45,782 nucleotides of DNA from a virus: the IMG/VR virus record IMGVR_UViG_3300037245_000796, positions 1 through 45,782 of that record; one strand, written 5' to 3'. The notes beneath the pieces were generated by a model. That model was not told the origin of the DNA. It ran no database searches and saw only the letters and a program-made list of their open reading frames with translations. Within the stretch, counting starts at the first letter, position 1, and every line of letters starts with the position of its first letter. Shown piece by piece: positions 38,043-44,611 of this stretch. The position numbers and the translations under genes are program-made.

Positions 38043-38417
38043 ATGACAAAACGATACCGATGGACAGCACTAATAATACTTGCTTGCCTGCTCATTTGGA
38101 ACAGTGCAATCAAAGGTATAATCTGCACATTCACACACACTTCTCTGGCCGGTGAGGGTCACTCCTCCTCCGAACAAGGTTGTATTTCAAATCACTCCTA
38201 CGACCCCCCGGCCATTATTTTCATCGACGCGGACGGTACTCACATGAACGCCAAAGAAACCCAGTTAATGCTCGACGAAAAAGACTACCGGGACAAAGAC
38301 GGCAACAGGCTCAAGGTTGACGGGGCGTGGGGGACTAAGACTATCTATGCGGCTAATCAGTATATCGGTGATTGCCATGGTAATGATGTTATGAGTTTAT
38401 TTGGAGAACGAAAATGA
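38043..38417 (+). CDS. membrane-anchored protein with peptidoglycan-binding-like domain
   Basis: A 124-aa protein with an N-terminal anchor or signal (residues ~8-21). The C-terminal part (MNAKETQLMLDEKDYRDKDG, LKVDGAWGTKTIYAANQY) follows the PG_binding_1 plan in which VDG-x-WG-x-KT is diagnostic. It would sit in the envelope facing the cell wall. No catalytic lysis domain is attached. It could be a lysis accessory or exclusion factor. Confidence 0.55.
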   Translation: MTKRYRWTALIILACLLIWNSAIKGIICTFTHTSLAGEGHSSSEQGCISNHSYDPPAIIFIDADGTHMNAKETQLMLDEKDYRDKDGNRLKVDGAWGTKTIYAANQYIGDCHGNDVMSLFGERK

Positions 38418-38722
38418 ACAAACCACAGTACCAGAAACTGGCAATCCATTATCAGAAGGCACTGAGGCTCCGAAAACGCATTGAGCGTATCGAAAACCTG
38501 CTCGACTGGATGCGCCGCCAAATAAAAGACGATGGTAAACAATTCGATGTATGGATAACCCGCAAAGATCAGCGCCGCACGAATGTAAACTGTGAGTTTA
38601 CCACCGACACGTTTACTAAAGTGATGAAGCCTATTCTGAAAGACGAACTCACCCGCCTCCGCAAGCAGTACAAGACGATCCCGCCGATGGTAATTAAGGC
38701 GGGGAAAGGTGAAAGTGAGTGA
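38414..38722 (+). CDS. hypothetical helical protein
   Basis: A 102-aa basic helical protein (YQKLAIHYQKALRLRKRIERIENLLDWMRR) with a coiled N-terminal half. It is coupled by ATGA to the gene before and by GTGA to the methylase after it. Function unknown. Confidence 0.5.
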   Translation: MNKPQYQKLAIHYQKALRLRKRIERIENLLDWMRRQIKDDGKQFDVWITRKDQRRTNVNCEFTTDTFTKVMKPILKDELTRLRKQYKTIPPMVIKAGKGESE

Positions 38723-40638
38723 TTGACGTTGCTGACATACTCGATACCGTGATTTGCGGGGAGCTTCTGGATGTTCTACCAACTATCCCGAACGATGTCA
38801 TTGATACCACCATCACTGATGCGCCCTATGGCCTCAAATTTATGGGCAAAAAATGGGATTACGACGTGCCGAGTGTTGAAGAATGGCAGGAGGTATTGCG
38901 GGTAATGAAACCAGGGGCGACTTTGCTCTGTTTTGCCGGTTCCCGGACTCAGCACCGAATGGCCTGCAATGTGGAGGATGCGGGTTTCATTCTCAAAGAC
39001 TGTATTATGTGGCTGTACGGTTCGGGATTCCCGAAAGCTACGGATATATCGAAACAGTTGGATAAGGGGCATGAGCGGGAAGTGGTGGGGTATAACAAGA
39101 ACCACAGAACGCTAAAGGCAACAAATACGATGGTTGGGGAGCCTCACTCAGGAGATGGAAATATTACAGCCCCGGCCACCCCCGAAGCAAAACTCTGGAA
39201 CGGCTGGAAGTCCCACGGCCTGAAACCAGCCTACGAACCAATCCTTGTAGCCATGAAGCCCAACGAAGGTACTTATGCTGAAAATGCCTTGAAATGGGGC
39301 GTGAGCGGGTTGAATATTGAGGGGGGCAAGATAGGGACGGAAGTGATAAACGTCCATCACTTTGAAGGCGACCACGCTTTTGATAAGGGGCGGGGCGAAA
39401 AGCCGTACACAAATCACGCAGGCCGTTTCCCTGCCAACATAATACTCGACGAATACTTTATTCCGGTTTTATGCTTGACAAGCACAAGTGATGCTGGTAT
39501 AGTACGGGCAATTAAGGAGTTTTATCATGCGTATGAATTGCCAGACGTGCCAACAAGAGTTCAAGGTATATCCGAGTCAGGCCAAGGGCGGTCGCAGGAA
39601 ATTTTGCAGCAAAACCTGTTACCACAAAGCTCTGTCAATACGAATGACGGGGAAGGGGCATCCGATGTTCGGCAAGAAACACAGAGCGGGGTCAATAGAG
39701 AAAATGAGGGACTCTCACAAGAAAGTTGCGAAGCGGGGGAAGGACAGTCCTGTATACAAAGGGGGGTACATGTCAAAGGGGTATCGCCATATCAATCTGC
39801 TGGAATTAAGCCCAACAGAAAGGCGAATGGCCCAAAAGATGCTGCCAAAAGGGAGGGATGCAATAGCCGAACATCGCTTGGTAATGGCAATGAAGCTGGG
39901 AAGGCCGTTGAAGCCATCCGAAATAGTGCATCACAGAAACGGGATAAAGGACGACAACAGGCCGGAAAACCTCGAATCCCTGACCAACTCAACCCACAAG
40001 ATGAACCACAGGCAAATCTTGAGGGAACTCCGGCGATTGCGAAAAGAGAACGAAGACTTGAAGTCCTTGATTGCGACATACCAGACCAATGGCTAAAATA
40101 TTTCGAGCCGACCGGCTACGAAATCCGTGACCCTAACTGTGCTGCCCGAATGCTGGATGAACAGAGCGGGGAAACGGGTGCGCATGGAGGACAGGGTGAT
40201 TTCGCCCAACACTCATGGATGAAAAACGACACCCCGCAAGATATACAGCGAAGTTCCGGTGGTGCATCCCGATTCTTTTACACAGCTAAGGCGAGCAAGG
40301 CCGAACGCAATGCAGGGTGTGAGGGGATGGAGGCGACGGAATACCAAATGCATCGCCCCCCTGACAGTGACCCCGCAAAAGTCCCATTGGTGAACAAGAA
40401 TTATCACCCCACAGTAAAACCCGTCGCCCTCATGGAATACCTCTGTAAGCTCACAGCAACGCCCACAGGCGGGATAGTGCTTGACCCGTTTGCAGGATCG
40501 GGAAGCACCGGCATCGCAGCGTACAAGACGAACAGGGGCTATGTGCTGATTGATAAAGACCCCGACTACTGCAAGATAGCAGAAAAGAGAATCCAGGACG
40601 AACGAGACAAATTTGCTTTATTTGAACAAAACCCTTGA
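38719..40638 (+). CDS. beta-class DNA methyltransferase with a nested HNH gene
   Basis: A 639-aa ORF with GTG start overlapping the preceding stop. The catalytic motif is DAPYG (34-38, a DPPY variant), followed by GATLLCFAGSRTQHRMAC, YGSGFPKATDISKQLDKG and GLKPAYEPILVAMKP; motif I LDPFAGSGSTG is near 588-598. The order (catalytic first, SAM site last) marks the beta class, which methylates adenine N6 or cytosine N4. Between about residues 245 and 460 the frame crosses an HNH endonuclease gene in another frame and becomes low-complexity (Ser/Gly/Gln/Asn), yet has no stop. The conserved part resumes at MLDEQSGETG and FFYTAKASKAERN. Confidence 0.8.
   Translation: MIDVADILDTVICGELLDVLPTIPNDVIDTTITDAPYGLKFMGKKWDYDVPSVEEWQEVLRVMKPGATLLCFAGSRTQHRMACNVEDAGFILKDCIMWLYGSGFPKATDISKQLDKGHEREVVGYNKNHRTLKATNTMVGEPHSGDGNITAPATPEAKLWNGWKSHGLKPAYEPILVAMKPNEGTYAENALKWGVSGLNIEGGKIGTEVINVHHFEGDHAFDKGRGEKPYTNHAGRFPANIILDEYFIPVLCLTSTSDAGIVRAIKEFYHAYELPDVPTRVQGISESGQGRSQEILQQNLLPQSSVNTNDGEGASDVRQETQSGVNRENEGLSQESCEAGEGQSCIQRGVHVKGVSPYQSAGIKPNRKANGPKDAAKREGCNSRTSLGNGNEAGKAVEAIRNSASQKRDKGRQQAGKPRIPDQLNPQDEPQANLEGTPAIAKRERRLEVLDCDIPDQWLKYFEPTGYEIRDPNCAARMLDEQSGETGAHGGQGDFAQHSWMKNDTPQDIQRSSGGASRFFYTAKASKAERNAGCEGMEATEYQMHRPPDSDPAKVPLVNKNYHPTVKPVALMEYLCKLTATPTGGIVLDPFAGSGSTGIAAYKTNRGYVLIDKDPDYCKIAEKRIQDERDKFALFEQNP
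39475..39503 (+). promoter_or_regulatory. promoter of the nested HNH gene
   Basis: TTGACA (39475-39480), 17-nt spacer, TATAGT (39498-39503), inside the methylase ORF. An AAGGAG site at 39514-39519 and an ATG at 39527 follow. This makes the nested gene independently expressed. Confidence 0.7.
39527..40096 (+). CDS. HNH homing endonuclease nested in the methylase gene
   Basis: A 189-aa protein in the +1 frame relative to the methylase. It has an N-terminal zinc finger (CQTCQQEF...FCSKTCYHK), a NUMOD3-like DNA-binding stretch (MFGKKHRAGSIEKMRDSHKK), and the HNH_3 core: AEHRLVMAMKLGRPL, EIVHHRNGIKDDNRPENLE, with a C-terminal coil. The metal-binding His pair is HH near residue 137. Such enzymes cut intron- or insert-free copies of their host gene and so spread. 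Confidence 0.88.
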   Translation: MRMNCQTCQQEFKVYPSQAKGGRRKFCSKTCYHKALSIRMTGKGHPMFGKKHRAGSIEKMRDSHKKVAKRGKDSPVYKGGYMSKGYRHINLLELSPTERRMAQKMLPKGRDAIAEHRLVMAMKLGRPLKPSEIVHHRNGIKDDNRPENLESLTNSTHKMNHRQILRELRRLRKENEDLKSLIATYQTNG

Positions 40639-40663
40639 TAAGTACCGAAGGTTGGGGTAAGAT
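40635..40663 (+). promoter_or_regulatory. promoter after the methylase gene
   Basis: TTGATA (40635-40640), 17-nt spacer, TAAGAT (40658-40663), overlapping the methylase stop. The same TAAGATGAA string occurs at the promoter at 41479. Confidence 0.6.
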
Positions 40664-40669
40664 GAAGGC

Positions 40670-40770
40670 TGAAATGTCAAATTTACAGTCACAATCAACA
40701 TTAAGTATTCTGCTCGTAGACGGGTTTTCTCCTCGTGACTGTGGTTTGGCAGCCTGTCTGCGGGCTTTTA
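40670..40770 (+). ncRNA. structured leader RNA, copy 2 (interleaved stems plus terminator)
   Basis: A ACAGTCAC (40685-40692) pairs with A' (40735-40742). B GCTCGTAGACGGG (40712-40724) pairs with B' (40753-40765) over 13 bp with three wobbles, followed by TTTTATT. The order is A-B-A'-B'. The element lies between a promoter and the replication-type gene, so it may attenuate that gene. Confidence 0.65.
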
Positions 40771-40785
40771 TTGAACGGATTCGAC

Positions 40786-41460
40786 ATGAGTAATCATCAC
40801 GGATTCATAAGTATAGTTAATTGGCAGAAATTTCAGCATTACAAAAACCGCAATCCGCCGTGGATTAAGATGTATACCGACCTTCTCCATAGGTATGATT
40901 TCGAGTGCTTGCAAGATGATAGCAAGTTGCTACTCATACTTTTATGGCTGTTCGCCAGCCGCTGCGATAACCAAATTCCAGCCGACCCTAAATACCTCAA
41001 GAAACACCTCCCTTTCAACGGCGAGATCAAGCTGCAAGTCCTTGTAGACGCTGAGTTTATAACCTGTGATAGCATGTTGATAGCAAGTTGCGCGCAAAAT
41101 GCTATACCAGAGATAGAGACATATAAAGAAGAGAGAGAGAAAGATATATTGAAAATTTCTTCTAAAAACCATATTTCAAAACCACCCCCCCGAGACACTA
41201 CCGAACAGACACAGGCTTACAACCTCCTATTGCACACAGGAGTCGATTTAATCGTAGCGGACCGATTGGCTGTGAAGTGGAGGGTTCCTCTTGAGTCGAT
41301 AGAGGCGGCTGTGGCGAACAGTGAGGTCAAGGCCGCTCAGGACAGGACACGCGACCATAACCCGGCAGGCTACGTCGTGCAGTCGATCACGGAGGCCAGA
41401 AACAATGGCGAATTGGTGAAACTGAGTAAGGCGGCGCAGAAACTGAAAAATAGCTCTTGA
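40786..41460 (+). CDS. replication initiation / DnaD-like N-terminal protein
   Basis: Starting at the ATG at 40786 gives 224 aa; a GTG at 40735 lies inside the leader RNA. FISIVNWQKFQHYKNRNPPWIKMYTDLLHRYDFE and LLLILLWLFASRCDNQIPADPKYLKKHL form the winged-helix type N-terminal domain of phage replisome organisers. The C-terminal half has a helical region resembling a DnaD-like or DnaT-like tail (VADRLAVKWRVPLESIEAAV). It would bind the phage origin and recruit host replication proteins. No helicase is encoded nearby. Confidence 0.65.
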   Translation: MSNHHGFISIVNWQKFQHYKNRNPPWIKMYTDLLHRYDFECLQDDSKLLLILLWLFASRCDNQIPADPKYLKKHLPFNGEIKLQVLVDAEFITCDSMLIASCAQNAIPEIETYKEEREKDILKISSKNHISKPPPRDTTEQTQAYNLLLHTGVDLIVADRLAVKWRVPLESIEAAVANSEVKAAQDRTRDHNPAGYVVQSITEARNNGELVKLSKAAQKLKNSS

Positions 41461-41484
41461 CTTCCGGCTGAAAAAAGGTAAGAT
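41457..41484 (+). promoter_or_regulatory. promoter of the RNA region
   Basis: TTGACT (41457-41462), 16-nt spacer, TAAGAT (41479-41484), overlapping the stop of the replication-type gene. The predicted start is 41491. Confidence 0.65.
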
Positions 41485-41490
41485 GAATAT

Positions 41491-41579
41491 ATGGACGATT
41501 ACAGAATACAAAACAACAATCACCAAACCGCACGGGGAAGTATTCTGTTTATATTTCGTCCAAAACCCGTGCGGTTTTT
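41491..41579 (+). ncRNA. structured leader RNA, copy 3 (interleaved stems plus terminator)
   Basis: A ACAGAATAC (41501-41509) pairs with A' GTATTCTGT (41540-41548), reinforced by TGGACGA (41492-41498) with TCGTCCA (41556-41562). B AAACCGCACGGG (41525-41536) pairs perfectly with B' (41566-41577), followed by TTC in a five-T run. The loop after A starts ATACAAAACAA, identical to copy 1. B-B' is a good intrinsic terminator before the tRNA-like array. Confidence 0.7.
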
Positions 41580-41589
41580 CCAAGTTATT

Positions 41590-41716
41590 ACGAGAAGCGG
41601 CGCAGGAGGTGCGGTAGAGGCCGAAAGACCACCCCTCTATGCTCTGAGCAAAGTGCGACTGGTGGTAGTAGCACGGTTAATCAGGTGGCATTATCTAAAT
41701 CCTGCCCGCTTCTCGT
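41590..41716 (+). ncRNA. tRNA-like module A
   Basis: ACGAGAAGCGG (41590-41600) pairs with CCGCTTCTCGT (41706-41716), an 11-bp closing stem, with a CAGG...CCTG arm just inside the 3' side as in a T arm. A hairpin TAGAGG/CCTCTA is in the middle. It has no recognisable anticodon arm. The ends and flanks recur in module C. Confidence 0.5.
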
Positions 41717-41740
41717 ATATTTGAAAATAGAATAATAGGT

Positions 41741-41853
41741 GTGGCAGTGGCGGAATAGGTAGACGCAGTTTGCTGGTTGAGGTTTCTGCACATGGTCATC
41801 CTCATCTGTCTGCAATCTTAGAGTTGCAGGGTGCAAATCCCTGCCTGCCCACC
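41741..41853 (+). ncRNA. tRNA-like module B (tRNA-Leu-like 5' half)
   Basis: TGGCGGAATAGGTAGACGC (41748-41766) is nearly identical to the D arm of class II tRNA-Leu. The T arm CAGGG-TGCAAAT-CCCTG and an acceptor-like stem (GGTG-GGCAG with CTGCC-CACC, one bulged T) are present and CC follows as in a CCA end. The part between is about 20-25 nt too long and no 5-bp/7-nt anticodon arm can be drawn. It may be a decayed or remodelled tRNA. Confidence 0.55.
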
Positions 41854-41865
41854 TTAAAAGTTAAT

Positions 41866-41962
41866 ACGAGAAGCGGCGGCGAAAGCCGAGAGCATGGCCT
41901 GATTGTGCAGGACAAAATAACTCTACATGGTACAGGGAGAATCTCTCCTGCCCGCTTCTCGT
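41866..41962 (+). ncRNA. tRNA-like module C
   Basis: The same 11-bp closing stem as module A (41866-41876 with 41952-41962). Inside are CGGC-GAAA-GCCG (GNRA tetraloop, D-arm position), AGAG...CTCT enclosing CCTG-ATTGTG-CAGG (anticodon-arm position), and CAGG...CCTG (T-arm position). This is a cloverleaf-like plan with non-canonical arms. Confidence 0.5.
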
Positions 41963-41980
41963 ATATTGAAAATAGAATAA

Positions 41981-42154
41981 TGGGCAGTGGAGTAATATCC
42001 AAGGTTCAGGTTCCGATAGGTGAAGCGTTCCGTGCTGAATTGAATGCTGGTGCTAATTGCAGGCTTAATAACGGTCGAGAGCCAGATACGCCAAGAACTT
42101 CTCGGGTCGCACCCGACTATGTCCTATCAGCAGGTATCGAATCCTGCCTGCCCA
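41981..42154 (+). ncRNA. tRNA-like module D
   Basis: TGGGCAG (41981-41987) pairs with CTGCCCA (42148-42154), a perfect 7-bp acceptor, with TG at positions 8-9. The T arm is GCAGG-TATCGAAT-CCTGC, one nt longer than normal. The 130-nt interior contains GATAGG/CCTATC and CGGGT-CGC-ACCCG pairings instead of normal D and anticodon arms. A TTTTTT run follows, so the transcript may end here. Confidence 0.5.
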
Positions 42155-42181
42155 ATTTTTTAACTCACAGGAGGCTGTAAA

Positions 42182-42511
42182 ATGGGAACAAACTATTATG
42201 TAGAACCACAAGAACCGTGCCCTCGCTGCAAGAGAGGCTATCCCGAACTGCATATAGGTAAATCATCGGCAGGATGGGTGTTTTCTCTGCATGTAGACGA
42301 CGAGTTAGATTCATGGGACAAATGGTTGGAATTTCTGGAAGGCAGGGTGATTAGGAATGAGTACGGCAACGCAATAGCACTGGATAATTTTATAAAAACC
42401 GTCACCTGCCGCGAGCATATACACGGCCTGAACAGGAATGAGATCGACGGTTCGCATTGTGTCGGGCACGGCGAAGGAACCTATGACTATATCACTGGTG
42501 ATTTTAGTTAG
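42182..42511 (+). CDS. conserved phage protein with zinc-ribbon start
   Basis: A 109-aa protein starting MGTNYYVEPQEPCPRCKRGY, then LHIGKSSAGWVFSLH. This opening is widespread in phage proteins of unknown function. The CPRC and two later Cys may bind zinc. The ribosome site AGGAGGCTGTAAAATGG is repeated before the next gene. Confidence 0.65.
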   Translation: MGTNYYVEPQEPCPRCKRGYPELHIGKSSAGWVFSLHVDDELDSWDKWLEFLEGRVIRNEYGNAIALDNFIKTVTCREHIHGLNRNEIDGSHCVGHGEGTYDYITGDFS

Positions 42512-42522
42512 GAGGCTGTAAA

Positions 42523-42732
42523 ATGGACAAGAACGATATAGACGAATTTGGTAGATGCGTAACGGAGTTTAGGGAGTCTGTAGTTGCGTTTGGGGCTATA
42601 CAAGCCCTCATGGCCCAAAGAACGGCGTGGGAAGCTTGCAACACTCAAAGGCTCGCACAAGGCAATCCAATCGTATATAGAGAAGAGGATTTCAACCAGC
42701 TTGCCGCACAAATACAAGGAATTGTAAAATGA
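42523..42732 (+). CDS. hypothetical helical protein
   Basis: A 69-aa helical protein (VTEFRESVVAFGAIQALMAQRTAWE) with the same AGGAGGCTGTAAA ribosome site as the gene before. ATGA overlap with the next gene. Function unknown. Confidence 0.5.
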   Translation: MDKNDIDEFGRCVTEFRESVVAFGAIQALMAQRTAWEACNTQRLAQGNPIVYREEDFNQLAAQIQGIVK

Positions 42733-42908
42733 AAGTATACAACCCAAAGGTAGAAGGGCATCGAATAACAGATTGCCTTTGCTATAACAGAACTGTGCGT
42801 TGGTGCAATGCCGAGAACTTTGCCTGCCCAACAGAGGATGACCCACCCGCTATTCCCACCGACTGCCCTGCCCGTGGTGAAGGAATATTGATTAAAGTGA
42901 AAGAATGA
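42729..42908 (+). CDS. 59-aa Cys-rich protein
   Basis: Starts in an ATGA overlap. DCLCYN, WCNAEN, FACP and DCPAR give five Cys with a likely zinc site. Function unknown. Confidence 0.55.
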   Translation: MKVYNPKVEGHRITDCLCYNRTVRWCNAENFACPTEDDPPAIPTDCPARGEGILIKVKE

Positions 42909-42923
42909 AAGGTTGAAAGCAGA

Positions 42924-43688
42924 ATGAGCACAAAAATACCATGGGCGGATGAAACATGGAATCCGATTGTGGGATGCTCGCATAAATCGGCGGGTTGTGC
43001 CCGATGCTACGCTGAGAGGATGGCGCGAAGGCAGGCGGCAATGGGCAATACGAATTATCGTTGGGTTACAAGCAATGGTAAGTGGACGGGCAAAACAACT
43101 TTTGTCGAATCCGCCCTCGCAAAACCCCTGCACTGGCGCAAGCCCCACACAATCTTTGTCGTTTCGATGGGGGATTTATTCCATGAGACTGTACCGTTCG
43201 AGTGGATTGAAAAAGTAATGGGCGTGATAGAACAATGCCCACAACACTTTTTCTATATGTTGACCAAAAGGCCACATATTATGGCTGAGTATTTCAATGG
43301 GTTGGGGAAAAGGTTCGAGTTGTCATGTTGCGATAATCTTTGTCTGGGCGTAACGGTAGAGAACCAAAAGGCCGCCGATGAGCGGATACCGATTCTATTG
43401 AAGATACCTGCGGCACAAAGGTTTATTAGTTTTGAGCCGTTGCTGGAAGATATAAGTTTGCCGCTTGGATTGGCTCGTATCCATTACGGCTTTATTGGCT
43501 GTGAGTCCGGCCCTAACGCAAGGTTATGCACACAAGATCAAATCAGATCAGTTCGTAGGAGTTGTGGTATGGCAGGTATTCCAGTCGGCATCAAACAAAT
43601 ACCCCTCAATGGCAAGTGCAGCAAGTTCGAGAACAGAGACCAGTGGCCGGAAGATTTGAGAGTGTGGGAGATTGAGCATGGAACTTAA
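42924..43688 (+). CDS. DUF5131 (Gp37/Gp68) family protein
   Basis: A 254-aa protein with the family's opening IPWADETWNPIVGCSHKS and the Cys set C18-x6-C25-x2-C28 (GCARCYAERMA). Later landmarks are KPHTIFVVSMGDLFHE, FYMLTKRP, LCLGVTVEN and FISFEPLLEDI, ending GIPVGIKQ. The three-Cys motif and TIM-barrel-like strands resemble radical SAM enzymes, and the family is often treated as such, but its reaction is unknown. Length is typical. Confidence 0.85.
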   Translation: MSTKIPWADETWNPIVGCSHKSAGCARCYAERMARRQAAMGNTNYRWVTSNGKWTGKTTFVESALAKPLHWRKPHTIFVVSMGDLFHETVPFEWIEKVMGVIEQCPQHFFYMLTKRPHIMAEYFNGLGKRFELSCCDNLCLGVTVENQKAADERIPILLKIPAAQRFISFEPLLEDISLPLGLARIHYGFIGCESGPNARLCTQDQIRSVRRSCGMAGIPVGIKQIPLNGKCSKFENRDQWPEDLRVWEIEHGT

Positions 43689-44094
43689 AAGATGCTTGCA
43701 TTGCGGAAATGAAGAATTAACCGTAAATATTGGCGAAACACCAAAAGCAAATGGGCCTCCGCGATATGATTTTACTTTTGTCCCGCGAGCAAACGTAATC
43801 TGTCAAGCATGTGGCACGTCAACTACAATATTTGAAGGCAAGAATGCTGTAGCCGAGGCTATCGCCGCATGGAACCGCCGCTATGTCTGCCCCGACAAGC
43901 ACGGGAAGGCTGTGTTTGAGGGGAATAAAGTGAAATATGAAATCGCATATAAAGAATTTCTCGTATGCAGGGTTGTTGAGCAAAAGCAGCCATACCACGG
44001 TTACGGCCTTGTTGGGGCGGGGGAAGATGATTATTGGACAGATACTTTCATGTCACGCCAAATCGAACTAATCGAAGGGGAAGATAATGGGTAA
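43678..44094 (+). CDS. Lar-like zinc protein with YopX-like C-terminus
   Basis: The ATG at 43678 gives 138 aa. Residues 1-70 follow the Lar restriction-alleviation family: LKRCLHCGNEEL, VICQACGTSTTI, AEAIAAWNRR. The C-terminal part CPDKHGKAVFEGNKVKYE matches the core phrase of YopX proteins (DKNGKEIYEGDIVKY). Lar of the Rac prophage reduces restriction by EcoKI. The fusion of both parts is unusual. It overlaps the DUF5131 gene by 11 nt. Confidence 0.6.
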   Translation: MELKRCLHCGNEELTVNIGETPKANGPPRYDFTFVPRANVICQACGTSTTIFEGKNAVAEAIAAWNRRYVCPDKHGKAVFEGNKVKYEIAYKEFLVCRVVEQKQPYHGYGLVGAGEDDYWTDTFMSRQIELIEGEDNG

Positions 44095-44611
44095 AATGAC
44101 AGTAACTGAACAATCAGTGATAGATGCAATGGATACAGAGTTTGACGGTGTGGATAAGTTTGATATAGTTCAAGAGTTACTTGGGCTTCGTGCCCGCCTC
44201 AAAGCCGCCGACAAGGAAAACGCAGAGCTAAAGTCGCAGAAGCCTCCGTGTGGCGCGAACTGTTACCACCACCAAACTCATCCATGCGAAAAATGTGGCC
44301 GGATAAGTGGGTATCTGCCTGTGGTATGGAAAGACAAGCTGGTTGCGCAAAACAGTGAGCGAATCACTAAGCTCAAAGGGCAAGTTGCGGACTTGGATGG
44401 GGCAATCCGGCACGCGGTAAAGTTACAATCAGACAAAGACAAGCGGATAGATGAGTTGGAAGAAATACTCGAAAACTATACATTGCCAGACAACTGCGAA
44501 GTTTGTCATGGGCGAAAAGGTGGTGTACGTGGTAATGAGAATAGAATCGACGGTAAGGTTATGTGCGATTATTGTACAGTGGAATTTCAAAAAAGGGAAG
44601 CACAAGAATGA
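44087..44611 (+). CDS. coiled-coil protein with two zinc sites
   Basis: A 174-aa protein: a helical start, a first Cys/His cluster (CGANCYHHQTHPCEKCG), a coil (NSERITKLKGQVADLDGAIRHAV...DKRIDELEEILENY), and a final CEVCHGRKGG...CDYC cluster. A two-domain zinc protein joined by a coil. It overlaps the preceding gene by 8 nt and the next by ATGA. Function unknown. Confidence 0.55.
   Translation: MGKMTVTEQSVIDAMDTEFDGVDKFDIVQELLGLRARLKAADKENAELKSQKPPCGANCYHHQTHPCEKCGRISGYLPVVWKDKLVAQNSERITKLKGQVADLDGAIRHAVKLQSDKDKRIDELEEILENYTLPDNCEVCHGRKGGVRGNENRIDGKVMCDYCTVEFQKREAQE

Noticed and set aside
39451-40131. Group I intron in the methylase
   Set aside because: I could not see the conserved P/Q/R/S core, and the methylase frame is open through the insert, which an intron would not require. 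Not excluded, so it is kept as an alternative only.
41491-41724. ORF of 77 aa starting at the predicted transcription start
   Set aside because: It runs through the perfect terminator stem and into tRNA-like module A. The RNA structures explain the sequence better and the protein looks like random coding.
41981-42154. tmRNA
   Set aside because: The ends look like a tRNA-like domain, but the length (174 nt), the lack of a tag ORF and the three related modules next to it do not fit a tmRNA.
41770-42180. ORF of 136 aa on the plus strand
   Set aside because: It lies across tRNA-like modules B, C and D, whose paired stems account for the sequence. It has no ribosome site and no protein-like composition.
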